A stretch of 64,000 bases of DNA from an uncultured Anaerolineae bacterium (GCA_905479495.1 CAJQMR010000006.1:144148-208147); one strand, 5' to 3'. Positions 24,442 to 33,622 are shown, counted from the stretch's first letter. Numbers and translations: made by a program. Notes: generated by a model from the sequence alone, not told the origin.

Positions 24442-26748
24442 ATGTTTAAGCGTTTGCTGCGAGATTTCCCAAAATATGCCAGATTTTTTCTGCCAGCCGC
24501 CAGCTTGCTTGTTTTCGTCTGCCTTGGCTGGACCTACCGGCAGCAAACTCCTTTGCTGGAAACGCCTGATGAGCCATCCCATTTTGCCGTTGCCAACTAC
24601 ATTGCCCAACATGGCACCCTGCCGCCGCACTCCCCAGAAACGCGCACCGGGCCAGCACCGGCCGTCTCCGACGACGTTCCCTTTTATTATGCGCCGCCAC
24701 TTTACTACCTGCTTGCTGCTCCGCTGATTGGTGAAATCGATACGGGCCAATTTGCTCAGGCGGTGATCCCCAACCCTAACTTTGCCCGGGAAATTGGCCT
24801 GAATTTGGCCGCTGGTGCCAACAATAAAAATATGTACGTGCATACGGCCGCACAAACCTCACCGGATTTAGCGCCTTGGGCCGCTGCCATGCAACGCGTC
24901 CGGCTGCTCTCTCTGGCGTTTGGGCTGGCGACGGTGTTAGGCTGCTGGGCGCTGGCGCGGCAGCTATGGTCCGAAAGTTGGCTTTGGCCGGCAACGGCCG
25001 TTGCCCTCGTCATTTTCAATCCTACATTTTTGTACGTTAGCAATGGTGTCAGCAACGACAGCTTGCTCATCGCCCTTTGTACCTGGAGCTTTGTGTTGAT
25101 GGGCAGCTTGCTGCACCAGGATGACCCACGGATTAGCTGGCGTGAATGGACGTTAGTCCTGCTGCTGGGCGCTGCCCTACTCACCAAGCAGACGGGCTTT
25201 GTTTTGCTGCCGCCCGCACTGCTGACGCTGTTCATCCGTGCCCGGCAGATGCAATGGTCGCGTCAGCGATTGTGGCTGGCTGTGGCTGGCGGGCTGGTGA
25301 TAGTAACGGCCGTTGGTGGTTGGTGGTATCTGTTCAATGGCCTCGTCTCCGGCGATCCGCTGGCGCTGGAAAGCCACAATGCGCTGCCCCCGGTAGACAA
25401 TATCGTTGAGCGGCTGGGATTTTCTTTGGCCCAAAGCTGGGGAGCGTTCAAAAGCTATTGGGCCGCTTTTGGCTGGGCCACCATTTTTGTGGCACCAATT
25501 TGGTATGCCTGGTTTGTTATCCTGACTATTTTGGGTCTGATGGGGTGGCTGTGGCGGAAACGGCCGTCTTTATCCAGCATTCCGGCAACCAAGGTCACCC
25601 AAATTTTATGGTTGGCTGTGCTGCTGAACGGTGGCTTGATGGTGGTTTGGCTGTGGCGCACCGCCGCGCCGTACGGCCGTTTGCTTTTCCCCGTTATTGC
25701 CCCGTTGAGCTGCTTGTTGGCCCTGGGTTGGCAGCGTTGGCTGGCACGACGGCACTGGCCTGGTGCGGTGGGGCAAGTGATGCTTACCGTGCCGCTGCTG
25801 GGCCTGGCGCTCTTCGCGCCGGGTCGCGAATTGCAGCCTGCCTTTGCCCCGGTCGTCACAGACGCCATAACAGATTATCTGCCCCTGAAGGCTACTTTTG
25901 GCGAGCAGTTCCACCTGTTGGGCTATTCCATCGAGCCAGAAACCATGCAGGTTGGTGACGCGGTCACTTTGACTTTGTTTTGGCAACTTGCCCAGCCCGC
26001 TGATGGTTCTGGTTTAATATCGGCTGTTGTTCAGGTGGCTCCGATAGACCCGGAGATGCAGGTAACTGCCGTATCTGAACTGCTCGGCACCTCGCGCTAT
26101 CCGACGCCATTTTGGCAGATGGGCGAGATCATCGTGCAGCAGCACACGCTGACTCTGGCAGAAGGCATACCTGCACCGTCGCTTTATTGGTTTGATGTGA
26201 TTTTGTTGGATGAGGCGACACAGACACGGTTGCCCATTGTGTGGCAGGCTGAATCATTAGCGGATAGCCTGCTTCGTATAGGGCCAGAGCCGATCTTTTC
26301 GGAAGAAACGGCCGTTCCTATCCCCGCCACCCGCACCGACTACACGTTTGGTCAGCAAATCCAGCTCGATGGTTACGAAATTCATCCGGCTGAAAGCGAA
26401 GCCGGCTTGGTACTGACGTTGCATTGGCAAGCCCTGGCCCAGCCAACGACTGATTGGACTGTCTTTATCCACCTGGTTGATGAAAGTGGCGATCTGATAG
26501 CGCAGGGAGATAGCGTGCCGCGCGATGGCAACTTCCCTACCCTTTGGTGGACCGCTGGCACCACCATTCCCGACACCCACCTGCTGGCTGGTCAAATCAG
26601 CTGCGACGAGTTGAGTCAATATCGGCTGCTGCTTGGCTTCTACAATCCAGCCACCAATGAACGGCTGCCCGTCAGCGATGCGTTTGGTCAGCCGCTGCCT
26701 AACAATGCCTTAGAAATTCAACCGACTTGTTCAGAAGGCAGTTCGTAG
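24442..26748 (+). CDS. Membrane glycosyltransferase-like protein (DUF2142/GT39-like)
   Basis: A 768-residue polytopic protein. After a first membrane segment (FLPAASLLVFVCLGWTY) comes ETPDEPSHFAVANYI, the acidic loop motif of DUF2142/PMT-type enzymes that use lipid-linked sugars. About ten further membrane segments follow to residue 460. The extracytoplasmic C-terminus holds two related beta domains, each with a pattern like FGEQFHLLGYSIEPETMQVGD and FGQQIQLDGYEIHPAESEAG. Start at ATG 24442 with GAGG upstream; the open frame before it lacks a ribosome-binding site. Lipid-linked sugar transfer to a surface product is inferred. Confidence 0.75.
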   Translation: MFKRLLRDFPKYARFFLPAASLLVFVCLGWTYRQQTPLLETPDEPSHFAVANYIAQHGTLPPHSPETRTGPAPAVSDDVPFYYAPPLYYLLAAPLIGEIDTGQFAQAVIPNPNFAREIGLNLAAGANNKNMYVHTAAQTSPDLAPWAAAMQRVRLLSLAFGLATVLGCWALARQLWSESWLWPATAVALVIFNPTFLYVSNGVSNDSLLIALCTWSFVLMGSLLHQDDPRISWREWTLVLLLGAALLTKQTGFVLLPPALLTLFIRARQMQWSRQRLWLAVAGGLVIVTAVGGWWYLFNGLVSGDPLALESHNALPPVDNIVERLGFSLAQSWGAFKSYWAAFGWATIFVAPIWYAWFVILTILGLMGWLWRKRPSLSSIPATKVTQILWLAVLLNGGLMVVWLWRTAAPYGRLLFPVIAPLSCLLALGWQRWLARRHWPGAVGQVMLTVPLLGLALFAPGRELQPAFAPVVTDAITDYLPLKATFGEQFHLLGYSIEPETMQVGDAVTLTLFWQLAQPADGSGLISAVVQVAPIDPEMQVTAVSELLGTSRYPTPFWQMGEIIVQQHTLTLAEGIPAPSLYWFDVILLDEATQTRLPIVWQAESLADSLLRIGPEPIFSEETAVPIPATRTDYTFGQQIQLDGYEIHPAESEAGLVLTLHWQALAQPTTDWTVFIHLVDESGDLIAQGDSVPRDGNFPTLWWTAGTTIPDTHLLAGQISCDELSQYRLLLGFYNPATNERLPVSDAFGQPLPNNALEIQPTCSEGSS

Positions 26749-26765
26749 CTGCGAAGGAGCACAAA

Positions 26766-28073
26766 ATGAGTAAACAAACGATGACCCATTGCCAGGAATA
26801 TGAAACCGTTAGCCGCCGCACTTTTTTAGGCCGAGGCGCGCAGTCGGCGGCGGCGCTGCTGCTGGGCAACAACATTGTGGCGCTGCCCACCTGGATGCCC
26901 CGCATCAGTCTGGCTGATCCGCATGTGGGACCAGCCGGGGATACACTGGTCTGCATCTTTTTGCGCGGCGGGGCCGATGGTCTCAATATGGTTGTGCCCC
27001 ACGGCGACGAGCAATACTACGCCCATCGTCCCCTGATTGGCATTCCCCGGCCTGATGACAACCGTGCCGTAGACGGCCGTACCGTGGACCTCGACGGTTT
27101 TTTTGGCTTGCATCCCACCCTGGCTCCCCTGCATGACATTTATGCGGCAGGGGACATGGCTTTCATTCAGGCCACCGGCTCGCCCGATGAAACCCGCTCC
27201 CATTTTGAAGCGATGGATTTGATGGAGCGGGGGGCTACGGAAAACGGCGATTACACTGGCTGGCTGGCGCGCCATCTGGCCACGCTGGACAGTGGCAATA
27301 GTTCTTCCCTGCGTGCCGTGGGCATTGGCGATATGTTGCCCGCTTCCCTGACCGGGGCGGTTTCTTCCACCGCGCTGCAATCCATTGCGGAGTATCATTT
27401 GGGCGGCCGTCCGGAACGCGTCGGGCAAATGACCAGCCTGCTGCAAACGCTTTATGAGCAAAACCAGGACATGCTCGCGGTGGCTGCGCAGCAAACGTTC
27501 GCCTCGATGGCGGTGTTGGGCAAGATTGATACGGTAAATTATGTGCCGAACGGCCGTGTCTACCAGGAAAACGAATTTGGCCAGGCCATGCGCATGGTGG
27601 CCCAACTTATCAAAGCAGAAGTTGGTGTAGAAGTGGCCTGCATCGATCTGGGCGGTTGGGATACACATGTGGCCCAGGGCGGCGCATCTGGCACGCTGGC
27701 TAATCTGCTCACCGAACTGGCTGATGGCTTAACCGCCTTCTACGAAGATTTACAGGCGCAAATGGGCAATGTCACCGTTGTTGTGATGTCTGAGTTTGGG
27801 CGGCGGCTGCAAGAAAACGGCGGTCTGGGCACCGACCACGGCCACGGCAACATGATGATGGTGCTGGGTGGCGGCATCAACGGCGGGCGCGTCTTTGCCA
27901 ACTGGCCTGGGCTGCACGATGAGCAGTTGGTTGGCCCTGGCGATCTGGCCGTCACCATCGATTACCGGGATGTGCTGGGCGAGCTCATTCAAAAGCGGCT
28001 CAATAACCCGCTGCTGCCGGACATTTTTCCAGATTACACGGTCAATCCATTGGGCTTGGCCATACCACGCTAG
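26766..28073 (+). CDS. DUF1501 family protein, Tat-exported
   Basis: A 435-residue protein related to the alkaline phosphatase/sulfatase fold. A Tat signal (VSRRTFLGRGAQSAAALLLG) is at residues 14-33. Family landmarks are DTLVCIFLRGGADGLNMVVPHGD, the segment GFFGLHPTLAPLHDIY, SPDETRSHFEAMDLMERG, CIDLGGWDTHVAQGG, and VVVMSEFGRRLQENGGLGTDHGHGNMMMVLGG with putative metal ligands. It partners the DUF1800 protein. AAGGAG precedes the ATG at 8 nt. The preceding membrane protein ends 17 bp upstream, so the three genes are likely one operon. Confidence 0.92.
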   Translation: MSKQTMTHCQEYETVSRRTFLGRGAQSAAALLLGNNIVALPTWMPRISLADPHVGPAGDTLVCIFLRGGADGLNMVVPHGDEQYYAHRPLIGIPRPDDNRAVDGRTVDLDGFFGLHPTLAPLHDIYAAGDMAFIQATGSPDETRSHFEAMDLMERGATENGDYTGWLARHLATLDSGNSSSLRAVGIGDMLPASLTGAVSSTALQSIAEYHLGGRPERVGQMTSLLQTLYEQNQDMLAVAAQQTFASMAVLGKIDTVNYVPNGRVYQENEFGQAMRMVAQLIKAEVGVEVACIDLGGWDTHVAQGGASGTLANLLTELADGLTAFYEDLQAQMGNVTVVVMSEFGRRLQENGGLGTDHGHGNMMMVLGGGINGGRVFANWPGLHDEQLVGPGDLAVTIDYRDVLGELIQKRLNNPLLPDIFPDYTVNPLGLAIPR

Positions 28074-28190
28074 CTTTTTAACTCCGTGTGGCACGAATTG
28101 GCGAATGTGGCGGATCTTTTAACCCGATATATGAAATTTGTTCATTTGTGTTATTTAGGATGCGCATTTTTGGATAAATTCGCCAAATTA

Positions 28191-28219
28191 TTGACGAGAG
28201 TCCGAGAATCGTGTACGCT
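28191..28219 (+). promoter_or_regulatory. Promoter of the cold-shock gene
   Basis: TTGACG at 28191-28196, 17-bp spacer, TACGCT at 28214-28219. The expected start near 28226 gives a leader of about 170 nt, long as is usual for cspA-type mRNAs. Confidence 0.55.
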
Positions 28220-28257
28220 ATCGGGGTAGATTTTGCGAGTTTTGTCCTGGATACTTG

Positions 28258-28300
28258 AAAGCACTACCTGGACGCAAAAAGTCGGGAAAGTGCTTTTTTT
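28258..28300 (+). promoter_or_regulatory. Attenuator-like hairpin in cspA leader
   Basis: AAAGCACT (28258-28265) pairs with AGTGCTTT (28289-28296), followed directly by more T, as in an intrinsic terminator. It lies inside the leader, so it could stop transcription before the gene. Confidence 0.5.
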
Positions 28301-28348
28301 ATTGGGTCAGGCCCGCACCTGTGAACGGCCAAATTTAGAAAATATAGA

Positions 28349-28387
28349 TGTGGTTACAACCGGCCGTTTGCGTAGAACCACAAGGAG
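28349..28387 (+). promoter_or_regulatory. Leader hairpin abutting the cspA ribosome-binding site
   Basis: TGTGGTT (28349-28355) pairs with AACCACA (28376-28382), whose last base is the first base of AAGGAG (28382-28387). Such a stem could gate ribosome access in a temperature-dependent manner. Confidence 0.45.
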
Positions 28388-28398
28388 ATTCTTTTTCA

Positions 28399-28608
28399 AT
28401 GTCAGAATTAACAACCGGAACCGTCAAATGGTTCAACGACCAGAAAGGCTTTGGCTTTATTGCTACGGATAATGGCGAAGATGTATTTGTTCATTATTCA
28501 GCTATCAATGGTTTCGGCCGCAAAACCTTGTATGAAGGCCAACGCGTCGAGTTTAGTGTAGAAGCTGGTCCTAAAGGCCCGGCTGCTGCCAACGTAACGG
28601 CCGTTTAA
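28399..28608 (+). CDS. Cold-shock protein, CspA family
   Basis: A 69-residue single cold-shock domain. The RNA-binding motifs RNP1 (KGFGFIA) and RNP2 (VFVHYSA) are intact, with [11 protein letters not shown] at the start. It binds single-stranded RNA/DNA and acts as an RNA chaperone. The ATG follows AAGGAG at 11 nt. The long leader with two hairpins suggests control at the RNA level. The last codons of the gene are an ACGGCCGTT copy encoding T-A-V. Confidence 0.95.
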   Translation: MSELTTGTVKWFNDQKGFGFIATDNGEDVFVHYSAINGFGRKTLYEGQRVEFSVEAGPKGPAAANVTAV

Positions 28609-28627
28609 GGTCTTATCGCGTTTAGAT

Positions 28628-28655
28628 CACCTGCTTACCATTGGGTGAGCAGGTG
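28628..28655 (+). terminator. Hairpin behind cspA
   Basis: CACCTGCTTACC (28628-28639) pairs with GGTGAGCAGGTG (28644-28655), 12 bp with one wobble; the following T-run is poor (TTAAAAAC). Confidence 0.5.
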
Positions 28656-28680
28656 TTAAAAACTTAAAATAGTAAGTTTC

Positions 28681-28720
28681 AAGACTTTCGTTCATGATTT
28701 GGACGAAAGTCTTTCTTTTT
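28681..28720 (+). terminator. Intrinsic terminator
   Basis: AAGACTTTCGTTC (28681-28693) pairs with GGACGAAAGTCTT (28701-28713), one wobble, followed by TCTTTTT. It separates cspA from slyD. Confidence 0.8.
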
Positions 28721-28773
28721 CACCAAGAAGTTAGTTGAAGAAGCGGGAAGCTTTAGGAGCAAGGAGTTTTAAG

Positions 28774-29274
28774 ATGAGTGAACAACTAAAAATTAAAGAT
28801 GGGGTTGTTGTTAGTTTAGATTACACCCTTCGTTTGGATGATGGGGAGGTTATTGATTCCTCTGACGACAATGAACCTCTGGAATATTTACACGGCTATG
28901 GCCAAATCATTCCAGGATTAGAAAAAGCACTGGTGGGATTGACCGTAGGGGATAGCAAAACGGTTGTGGTACCGGCAGCTGAAGCGTATGGCGAAGTTGA
29001 CATGGAAGCCTTTGAAATCGTGCCCCGTTCTATGTTCCCCGACGACATGGAATTAGAAGAGGGCTTAGCGTTAAGTCTGCGCGATGCCGAAACAAACGAA
29101 CCATTTGATGCAGCCATTGCTGAAGTCCGTGAAACCGAAGTTATGCTGGACTTTAACCATCCGTTGGCTGGCGAAACGCTGCATTTTGAAGTGCGCATTC
29201 CTGCCCTCCGGCCTGCCACAGCAGAAGAGATGAGCCACGGTCATGCCCATGGCCCTGATGGGCATCATCATTAA
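28774..29274 (+). CDS. slyD: FKBP-type peptidyl-prolyl isomerase, SlyD-like
   Basis: A 166-residue cytoplasmic prolyl isomerase/chaperone. The FKBP halves (VVSLDYTLRLDDGEVIDSS, PLEYLHGYGQIIPGLEKALVGL) flank the inserted-flap chaperone domain (EAYGEVDMEAFEIVPRSMFPDDMELEEG) and the second half ends DFNHPLAGETLHFEV. The tail MSHGHAHGPDGHHH is His-rich, as in metal-binding SlyD proteins. The start has AAGGAG at 7 nt. It stands between two terminators as a single-gene unit. Confidence 0.93.
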   Translation: MSEQLKIKDGVVVSLDYTLRLDDGEVIDSSDDNEPLEYLHGYGQIIPGLEKALVGLTVGDSKTVVVPAAEAYGEVDMEAFEIVPRSMFPDDMELEEGLALSLRDAETNEPFDAAIAEVRETEVMLDFNHPLAGETLHFEVRIPALRPATAEEMSHGHAHGPDGHHH

Positions 29275-29303
29275 GCCATAAAAATTTGGCACTGTGTTTT
29301 TTG

Positions 29304-29332
29304 AAAGACATCCCTGTGTGGATGTCTTTTTT
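29304..29332 (+). terminator. Intrinsic terminator of slyD
   Basis: AAAGACATCC (29304-29313) pairs with GGATGTCTTT (29320-29329) around CTGTGT, followed by T-run. Confidence 0.88.
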
Positions 29333-29339
29333 ATTGTCT

Positions 29340-29451
29340 GAAGGAACAATGGAACTTTCTAGCTTTAGTTGTCGTTAAAGAAGAGCAGGGTTTGAGAAAC
29401 GATTCACAAACTACTGTTTGATCTTAATAACTAAAGCTGCGCAGCTCCTTC
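29340..29451. repeat. Long-armed inverted repeat, MITE/REP-like
   Basis: The outer arms GAAGGA (29340) and TCCTTC (29446) enclose AGCTTTAGTT (29361-29370) and AACTAAAGCT (29429-29438). A third CAACTAAAGC lies near 29468. The palindrome AGCTGCGCAGCT sits next to the right arm. Origin is unknown; no coding sequence is within. Confidence 0.45.
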
Positions 29452-29556
29452 AAGCACGTTCCCCAACCAACTAAAGCAAAGGGACACCATACAATAGCGG
29501 GTGTAGTTACACTCCAGGTTGCGCAAGCTCGACTATTTTTTGAGGAGAAAATTCCA

Positions 29557-30909
29557 ATGAAGTATCAAAACAAGTTTGTAAACCTATTTATCATCAGTTT
29601 TCTTTTGTTGTTGGCCATTGTTGCTTGCAGCCCATCTGGTTCAGGTGGCGATGTAGAACCAGATGTAGAGGCTGGGGCTGTATTAGACGGCACCAGTTGG
29701 GTGCTCAATGAATTGGGGCCGGAAGATGCGTTGACGGCCGTTCTGCCCGACACGACCATCACCCTGAACTTTGCCGACGACGGCATCAACGGGTCGGCTG
29801 GCTGCAATAGCTACTTCGGCGAGGCCAGCCAATCTGGCAGTTCGCTCACCTTTGGGGCAATTGGGTCTACCCGAATGGCTTGCCCTGAACCAATCATGCA
29901 GCAGGAAAATGCGTATCTGGCAGCATTGGGTACGGTGAGCAGCTTCACGCTAGAAGGCGATCAGCTGACATTGGACTATGAAGACGGCCGTCTGGTTTTT
30001 GCAGCAGGCGTGGTTGAAGAATCCAATGACAAAGCCGCCGAGGCGAACGAGGAAGAAGCGACCAAAACGCTATTTGTAGGGCCGGAACTGGTCGATTGTG
30101 TGGGTGTTGGGCCGCAGAAATGTATGCAGGTGCGCCAGAGCGAAGATGCGGAATGGACGCTGTTTTATGACCAGATTGTTGGCTTTGAATACGAGCCGGG
30201 CTACGAGTACGAACTGCGCGTCAGTGAAACGAAGATTGATAATCCTCCGGCCGATGCTTCATCTCTGGAGCTGACATTGGTGGAAGTTGTGCGCAAAACG
30301 GCCGTTTCCCCCACACCAGTTTCCCGACCAGAAAGCAACGAACTACAAGGCACCCATTGGGTTTTGACTACCTTTGGACCAAACGATAACCAAACGGCCG
30401 TCTTACCCGACACCGAACTCACGCTAAATTTTGACGGCGAGCAGATCAACGGCACGGCAGGCTGCAATGGCTATTTTGCCGACGTTTCTATCGAAGCGGA
30501 TGGCAAGCTTTCTGTGGGGCTAGTAGAAAGCACGGTCATGGCTTGCCTGGGTGAAAACGTGATGCAGCAAGAAAGCGACTTTCTGGCGATGCTGGCTGAA
30601 GCTACAAGCTACACACTTTCCGGCAGCGGGCTCACATTGCACACCAACGATGGTTCTTTGACGTTTGTGGCAGCAACCATGCATGAAACCAATGCGGAAG
30701 GGGCAGAAATAGTGGATTGGGAAACGGCCGTTTCCCTTCTAAACAGCGGCGAAGTCGTCGAAATCTTCCAAACCCACAGTCTGGACGTGACGCTGACATT
30801 GGTAGACGGCCGTATCGTCAAAACGGTAGAACCGGCCATCGACGACATTTTCAGCGCGATTGAGGATTGCAGTGAACCGTGCAGCAACATTTTAATGGCG
30901 ACGGAGTAA
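29557..30909 (+). CDS. Lipoprotein with META - DUF4377 - META domains
   Basis: A 450-residue lipoprotein (signal NLFIISFLLLLAIVAC, lipobox AIVAC). Residues about 45-150 are a META/HslJ domain (TSWVLNELGPED, INGSAGCNSYFGEA, STRMACPEPIMQQENAYLAAL). Residues about 170-245 resemble DUF4377 (LFVGPELVDCVGVGPQKCMQVR). Residues about 265-375 are a second META domain with the same motifs (THWVLTTFGPND, INGTAGCNGYFAD, STVMAC). The C-terminal 75 residues form an unassigned domain. META domains occur in heat-inducible or stress-related surface proteins. Three linkers contain T-A-V encoded by ACGGCCGT. Confidence 0.85.
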   Translation: MKYQNKFVNLFIISFLLLLAIVACSPSGSGGDVEPDVEAGAVLDGTSWVLNELGPEDALTAVLPDTTITLNFADDGINGSAGCNSYFGEASQSGSSLTFGAIGSTRMACPEPIMQQENAYLAALGTVSSFTLEGDQLTLDYEDGRLVFAAGVVEESNDKAAEANEEEATKTLFVGPELVDCVGVGPQKCMQVRQSEDAEWTLFYDQIVGFEYEPGYEYELRVSETKIDNPPADASSLELTLVEVVRKTAVSPTPVSRPESNELQGTHWVLTTFGPNDNQTAVLPDTELTLNFDGEQINGTAGCNGYFADVSIEADGKLSVGLVESTVMACLGENVMQQESDFLAMLAEATSYTLSGSGLTLHTNDGSLTFVAATMHETNAEGAEIVDWETAVSLLNSGEVVEIFQTHSLDVTLTLVDGRIVKTVEPAIDDIFSAIEDCSEPCSNILMATE

Positions 30910-30939
30910 TATTTACGAAGATGAACTCTGAGTTTTAGG

Positions 30940-30979
30940 AAAAAGTGATAAGTGGGAAGTAGCCCACTTATCACTTTTT
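30940..30979. terminator. Bidirectional terminator
   Basis: A perfect 17-bp stem (AAAAAGTGATAAGTGGG at 30940-30956 with 30963-30979), loop AAGTAG, with A-run and T-run on the two sides. It serves the convergent lipoprotein and PBP genes. Confidence 0.9.
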
Positions 30980-30988
30980 TATTTTTCA

Positions 30989-33499
30989 CTACCCTCCCCC
31001 CGGTGTGTTGGTTGGGGAAGGCGTAGGCGAATTGCGCAAGACGCTGAGCGGGCAGACGGCGGGGGGAGCCATGCGGTAGCCGGAGCTTTGCGCCCACTGC
31101 CGGGCCTTGACTTCATCGGGATAAAACGGTGGGACAGGCAGGTAGAGCCGCACAGTGGCCCCTGCCGGTGGGCTGGTGCTGTTGATGACACATTCAGTGG
31201 GGCGGGGAATTTTGCTGCCGTTGCTCAGCTCCGGCTGGGCGTCCAAGATGCGTTGCCCCTCGTCGGAAGGTAAGGGCATGGTGGAGAGTGTCCACGCCCC
31301 CAAATTTTCGCCCATGTTGGGGTTGTAGCTGATGCGGGCGTTGCCGTGGGTCGGTGCGCCGACGATAAACCAGTCGTTGCGCGTGGCGGTGCAGCGGCTG
31401 CCGCCGGTGCCGGAAGGCAGGCAAACGGGGCGCAGTTCAATTCCCTGGGGTTGGATGAAACCATTGGCGGGGGGACGGCCGTTTACCCACAAACTTTGCA
31501 TCATCTCCGGATCGTTATAGATGGTTTGCATGATGTTGTTCCACAGCGGGGCGGCACCACGCAAACCGGACGAATCAACCATGGGACGGCCGTCTGCATT
31601 GCCCATCCAAATGCCCACCACCACGCCTGGCGTGTAGCCAATCGTCCAGTTGTCGCGGAAATCGTTGGTGGTGCCCGTTTTGACGGCGGCGGGAAAGGGC
31701 AGCTCCAGCGGATTGTTGTAGCCCATCGCCGCCACCCGCGCCTGGTCATCGTCCAAAATGTCGGTGATGATGTAGGCAATCCGGGCATCGATGGCGTTGA
31801 CGGCGGGCAGCTGATTTTGCTGGGCATCAAAAATGACGTTACCCCGGCTGTCCGTGATTTTAAGCACGGAAGTAAGACGCGGTTTTTGCCCCTGGTTGGC
31901 CAGCGTGGCAAAGGCGTGCGTCATTTCCAGCAGCGGTACTTCGCCGCCGCCCAGGGTGAGGGCCAGGCCGTAAAAGCCAGGCGGCTCGCGCAGCGATTCG
32001 ATGCCCATGCTGCGGGCCGTGGCCACAAAGTTGGGCACGCCCACGTCGCGCAAAAGCTGCACGGGCGGAATGTTGTAGCTGTTGGCCAGGGCATCCCGAA
32101 ACAGCACCGGTCCGCGATAGTAACCATCATAATTTACCGGCACCATCTTTTCGCCATCGCCCAAATCCAGCTCGATGGGCACATCCCACAGCACGTCGGC
32201 GGTGGACCAGCCGCGCTGCAAGGCGGTGGCGTAGGTGATGGGCTTGATGCTGCTGCCCGGCTGGCGCGGGCTGAGGGCCACGTTGACCTGGCCGTCAATC
32301 GACTCATCAAAATAATTCAGGCTGCCCACCATGGCCAAAATCTCGCCGGACCCAGGTTTGAGAATGACCACAGAGGCGTTGCTGACGTTGTGGGCTGCGG
32401 CGCGAGCGGCGACTTGTTCGCGGGCGGCCGTTTCCGCCATATCTTGCATGTTCAAATCTAAACTGGTGGTGATCTGCCAGCCGCCCAGGGCCATGGCGTC
32501 AGGGCCGTAAAGGCGCTCTAACTCATTTTGCACGTAGAGGACAAAGTGGGGGGCTTCCAGCGTGGCATCCCCGGCGGCTTCGTTGGCCGTGATGCGTGGC
32601 ACAATGCGGACGGTGACCCCTTTGGCAATTTCGGCATCTAGCGAGGCGATGGTGCCATCCTCCACCATCAAGTCCAAAATAAATTCCTGGCGTTCTTTGG
32701 CTGCTTCAAAGTTTGTGTAGGGGTCCCAATCCAGCGGCGATTGGGGTAGCCCGGCCAGAAAAGCGGATTCGGCCAGGGTTAAATCTTTGGCCGATTTGCC
32801 AAAGTAGGTTTGGGAGGCGGCTTCAATGCCATAGGCCAGATTGCCGTAGTAAATCTCGTTGAGGTACATCTGAATGATGGCTTCTTTGCTGCGCTGCTGG
32901 GTCATGATGAAGGCCAGGAAGATTTCGCGCAGCTTGCGCTCGTAGCTGACGCTGACGCGCTCTTCGTAGCTGAAGGCGATGTGGCGCACCAGCTGCTGGG
33001 TGATGGTGCTGGCCCCCACGGGACGGCCGTCTTGATTACGGTAATTATTGAGCAAAGCAGCCCCAATCGCCGCCGGGTCCACGCCATAATTGTCCCAAAA
33101 GGTGTCATCTTCTACAGCCACGGTGGCATCAATCACAGATTGGGGGATCTCGGAATAGGCCAGCCAAAGGCGTTTATCAGTGGTCGTCAGTTCAAAAAGC
33201 AGTTCGCCATTGCGATCAAAAAAGCGGGGGGTGCCGCCCACACCAGTACCTCGGTAAGCCACCACCTGGTCAATGGAATCAGACAGCTCATTGTTGAGGT
33301 AGATGTAGGCACCTACAAAGGCCAAAATACCCAAAAACAGGCCAATCAGCCCAAGCTGCACCAGCAGGATGATGGCTCTGGACAGGCAGCCGCGCTTGTT
33401 TTTGTTGTTATTGTTTTTATTGCCAGATTGTTTAGGGGGACGACCCTGGTATTTTTCCAGGTATTCCAGTTTGTATCCACCGTTATTTGTCATAATCAT
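30989..33499 (-). CDS. Class A penicillin-binding protein (PBP1A type)
   Basis: An 836-residue bifunctional peptidoglycan synthase. A basic Asn-rich cytoplasmic start is followed by one membrane segment (ILLVQLGLIGLFLGILAFVGAYIY). The GT51 glycosyltransferase shows VAVEDDTFWDNYGVDP (Asn-Tyr where His is common), GASTITQQLVR, and RKLREIFLA. The transpeptidase shows SSIKPITYATAL (Ser nucleophile), NSYNIPP, and KTGTTNDFRDNW. A C-terminal extracytoplasmic tail ends Pro-rich. It points to a peptidoglycan-containing wall. Two ATG codons 6 nt apart are possible starts. Confidence 0.95.
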   Translation of the reverse strand: MIMTNNGGYKLEYLEKYQGRPPKQSGNKNNNNKNKRGCLSRAIILLVQLGLIGLFLGILAFVGAYIYLNNELSDSIDQVVAYRGTGVGGTPRFFDRNGELLFELTTTDKRLWLAYSEIPQSVIDATVAVEDDTFWDNYGVDPAAIGAALLNNYRNQDGRPVGASTITQQLVRHIAFSYEERVSVSYERKLREIFLAFIMTQQRSKEAIIQMYLNEIYYGNLAYGIEAASQTYFGKSAKDLTLAESAFLAGLPQSPLDWDPYTNFEAAKERQEFILDLMVEDGTIASLDAEIAKGVTVRIVPRITANEAAGDATLEAPHFVLYVQNELERLYGPDAMALGGWQITTSLDLNMQDMAETAAREQVAARAAAHNVSNASVVILKPGSGEILAMVGSLNYFDESIDGQVNVALSPRQPGSSIKPITYATALQRGWSTADVLWDVPIELDLGDGEKMVPVNYDGYYRGPVLFRDALANSYNIPPVQLLRDVGVPNFVATARSMGIESLREPPGFYGLALTLGGGEVPLLEMTHAFATLANQGQKPRLTSVLKITDSRGNVIFDAQQNQLPAVNAIDARIAYIITDILDDDQARVAAMGYNNPLELPFPAAVKTGTTNDFRDNWTIGYTPGVVVGIWMGNADGRPMVDSSGLRGAAPLWNNIMQTIYNDPEMMQSLWVNGRPPANGFIQPQGIELRPVCLPSGTGGSRCTATRNDWFIVGAPTHGNARISYNPNMGENLGAWTLSTMPLPSDEGQRILDAQPELSNGSKIPRPTECVINSTSPPAGATVRLYLPVPPFYPDEVKARQWAQSSGYRMAPPAVCPLSVLRNSPTPSPTNTPGGG

Positions 33500-33557
33500 T
33501 ATGGTAAGCGGATTTAAAAATTGGTCAAGAGCGATTTCGGGTTGCTTAGATTTGATA

Positions 33558-33622
33558 GGTATTGCGTGATGCGTGATGCGTGAAACGTGCTTTTCTTTTG
33601 GTCACGCATCCCGTTTCACGCA
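33558..33622. repeat. Intergenic short-word hairpin repeat (GCGTGAT type)
   Basis: GCGTGAT, GCGTGAT, GCGTGAA, ACGTGC on the left; GTCACGCAT, CCCGTTTCACGCAGCATC on the right; period 7 nt. It lies between the divergent PBP and MscS genes. Confidence 0.75.
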
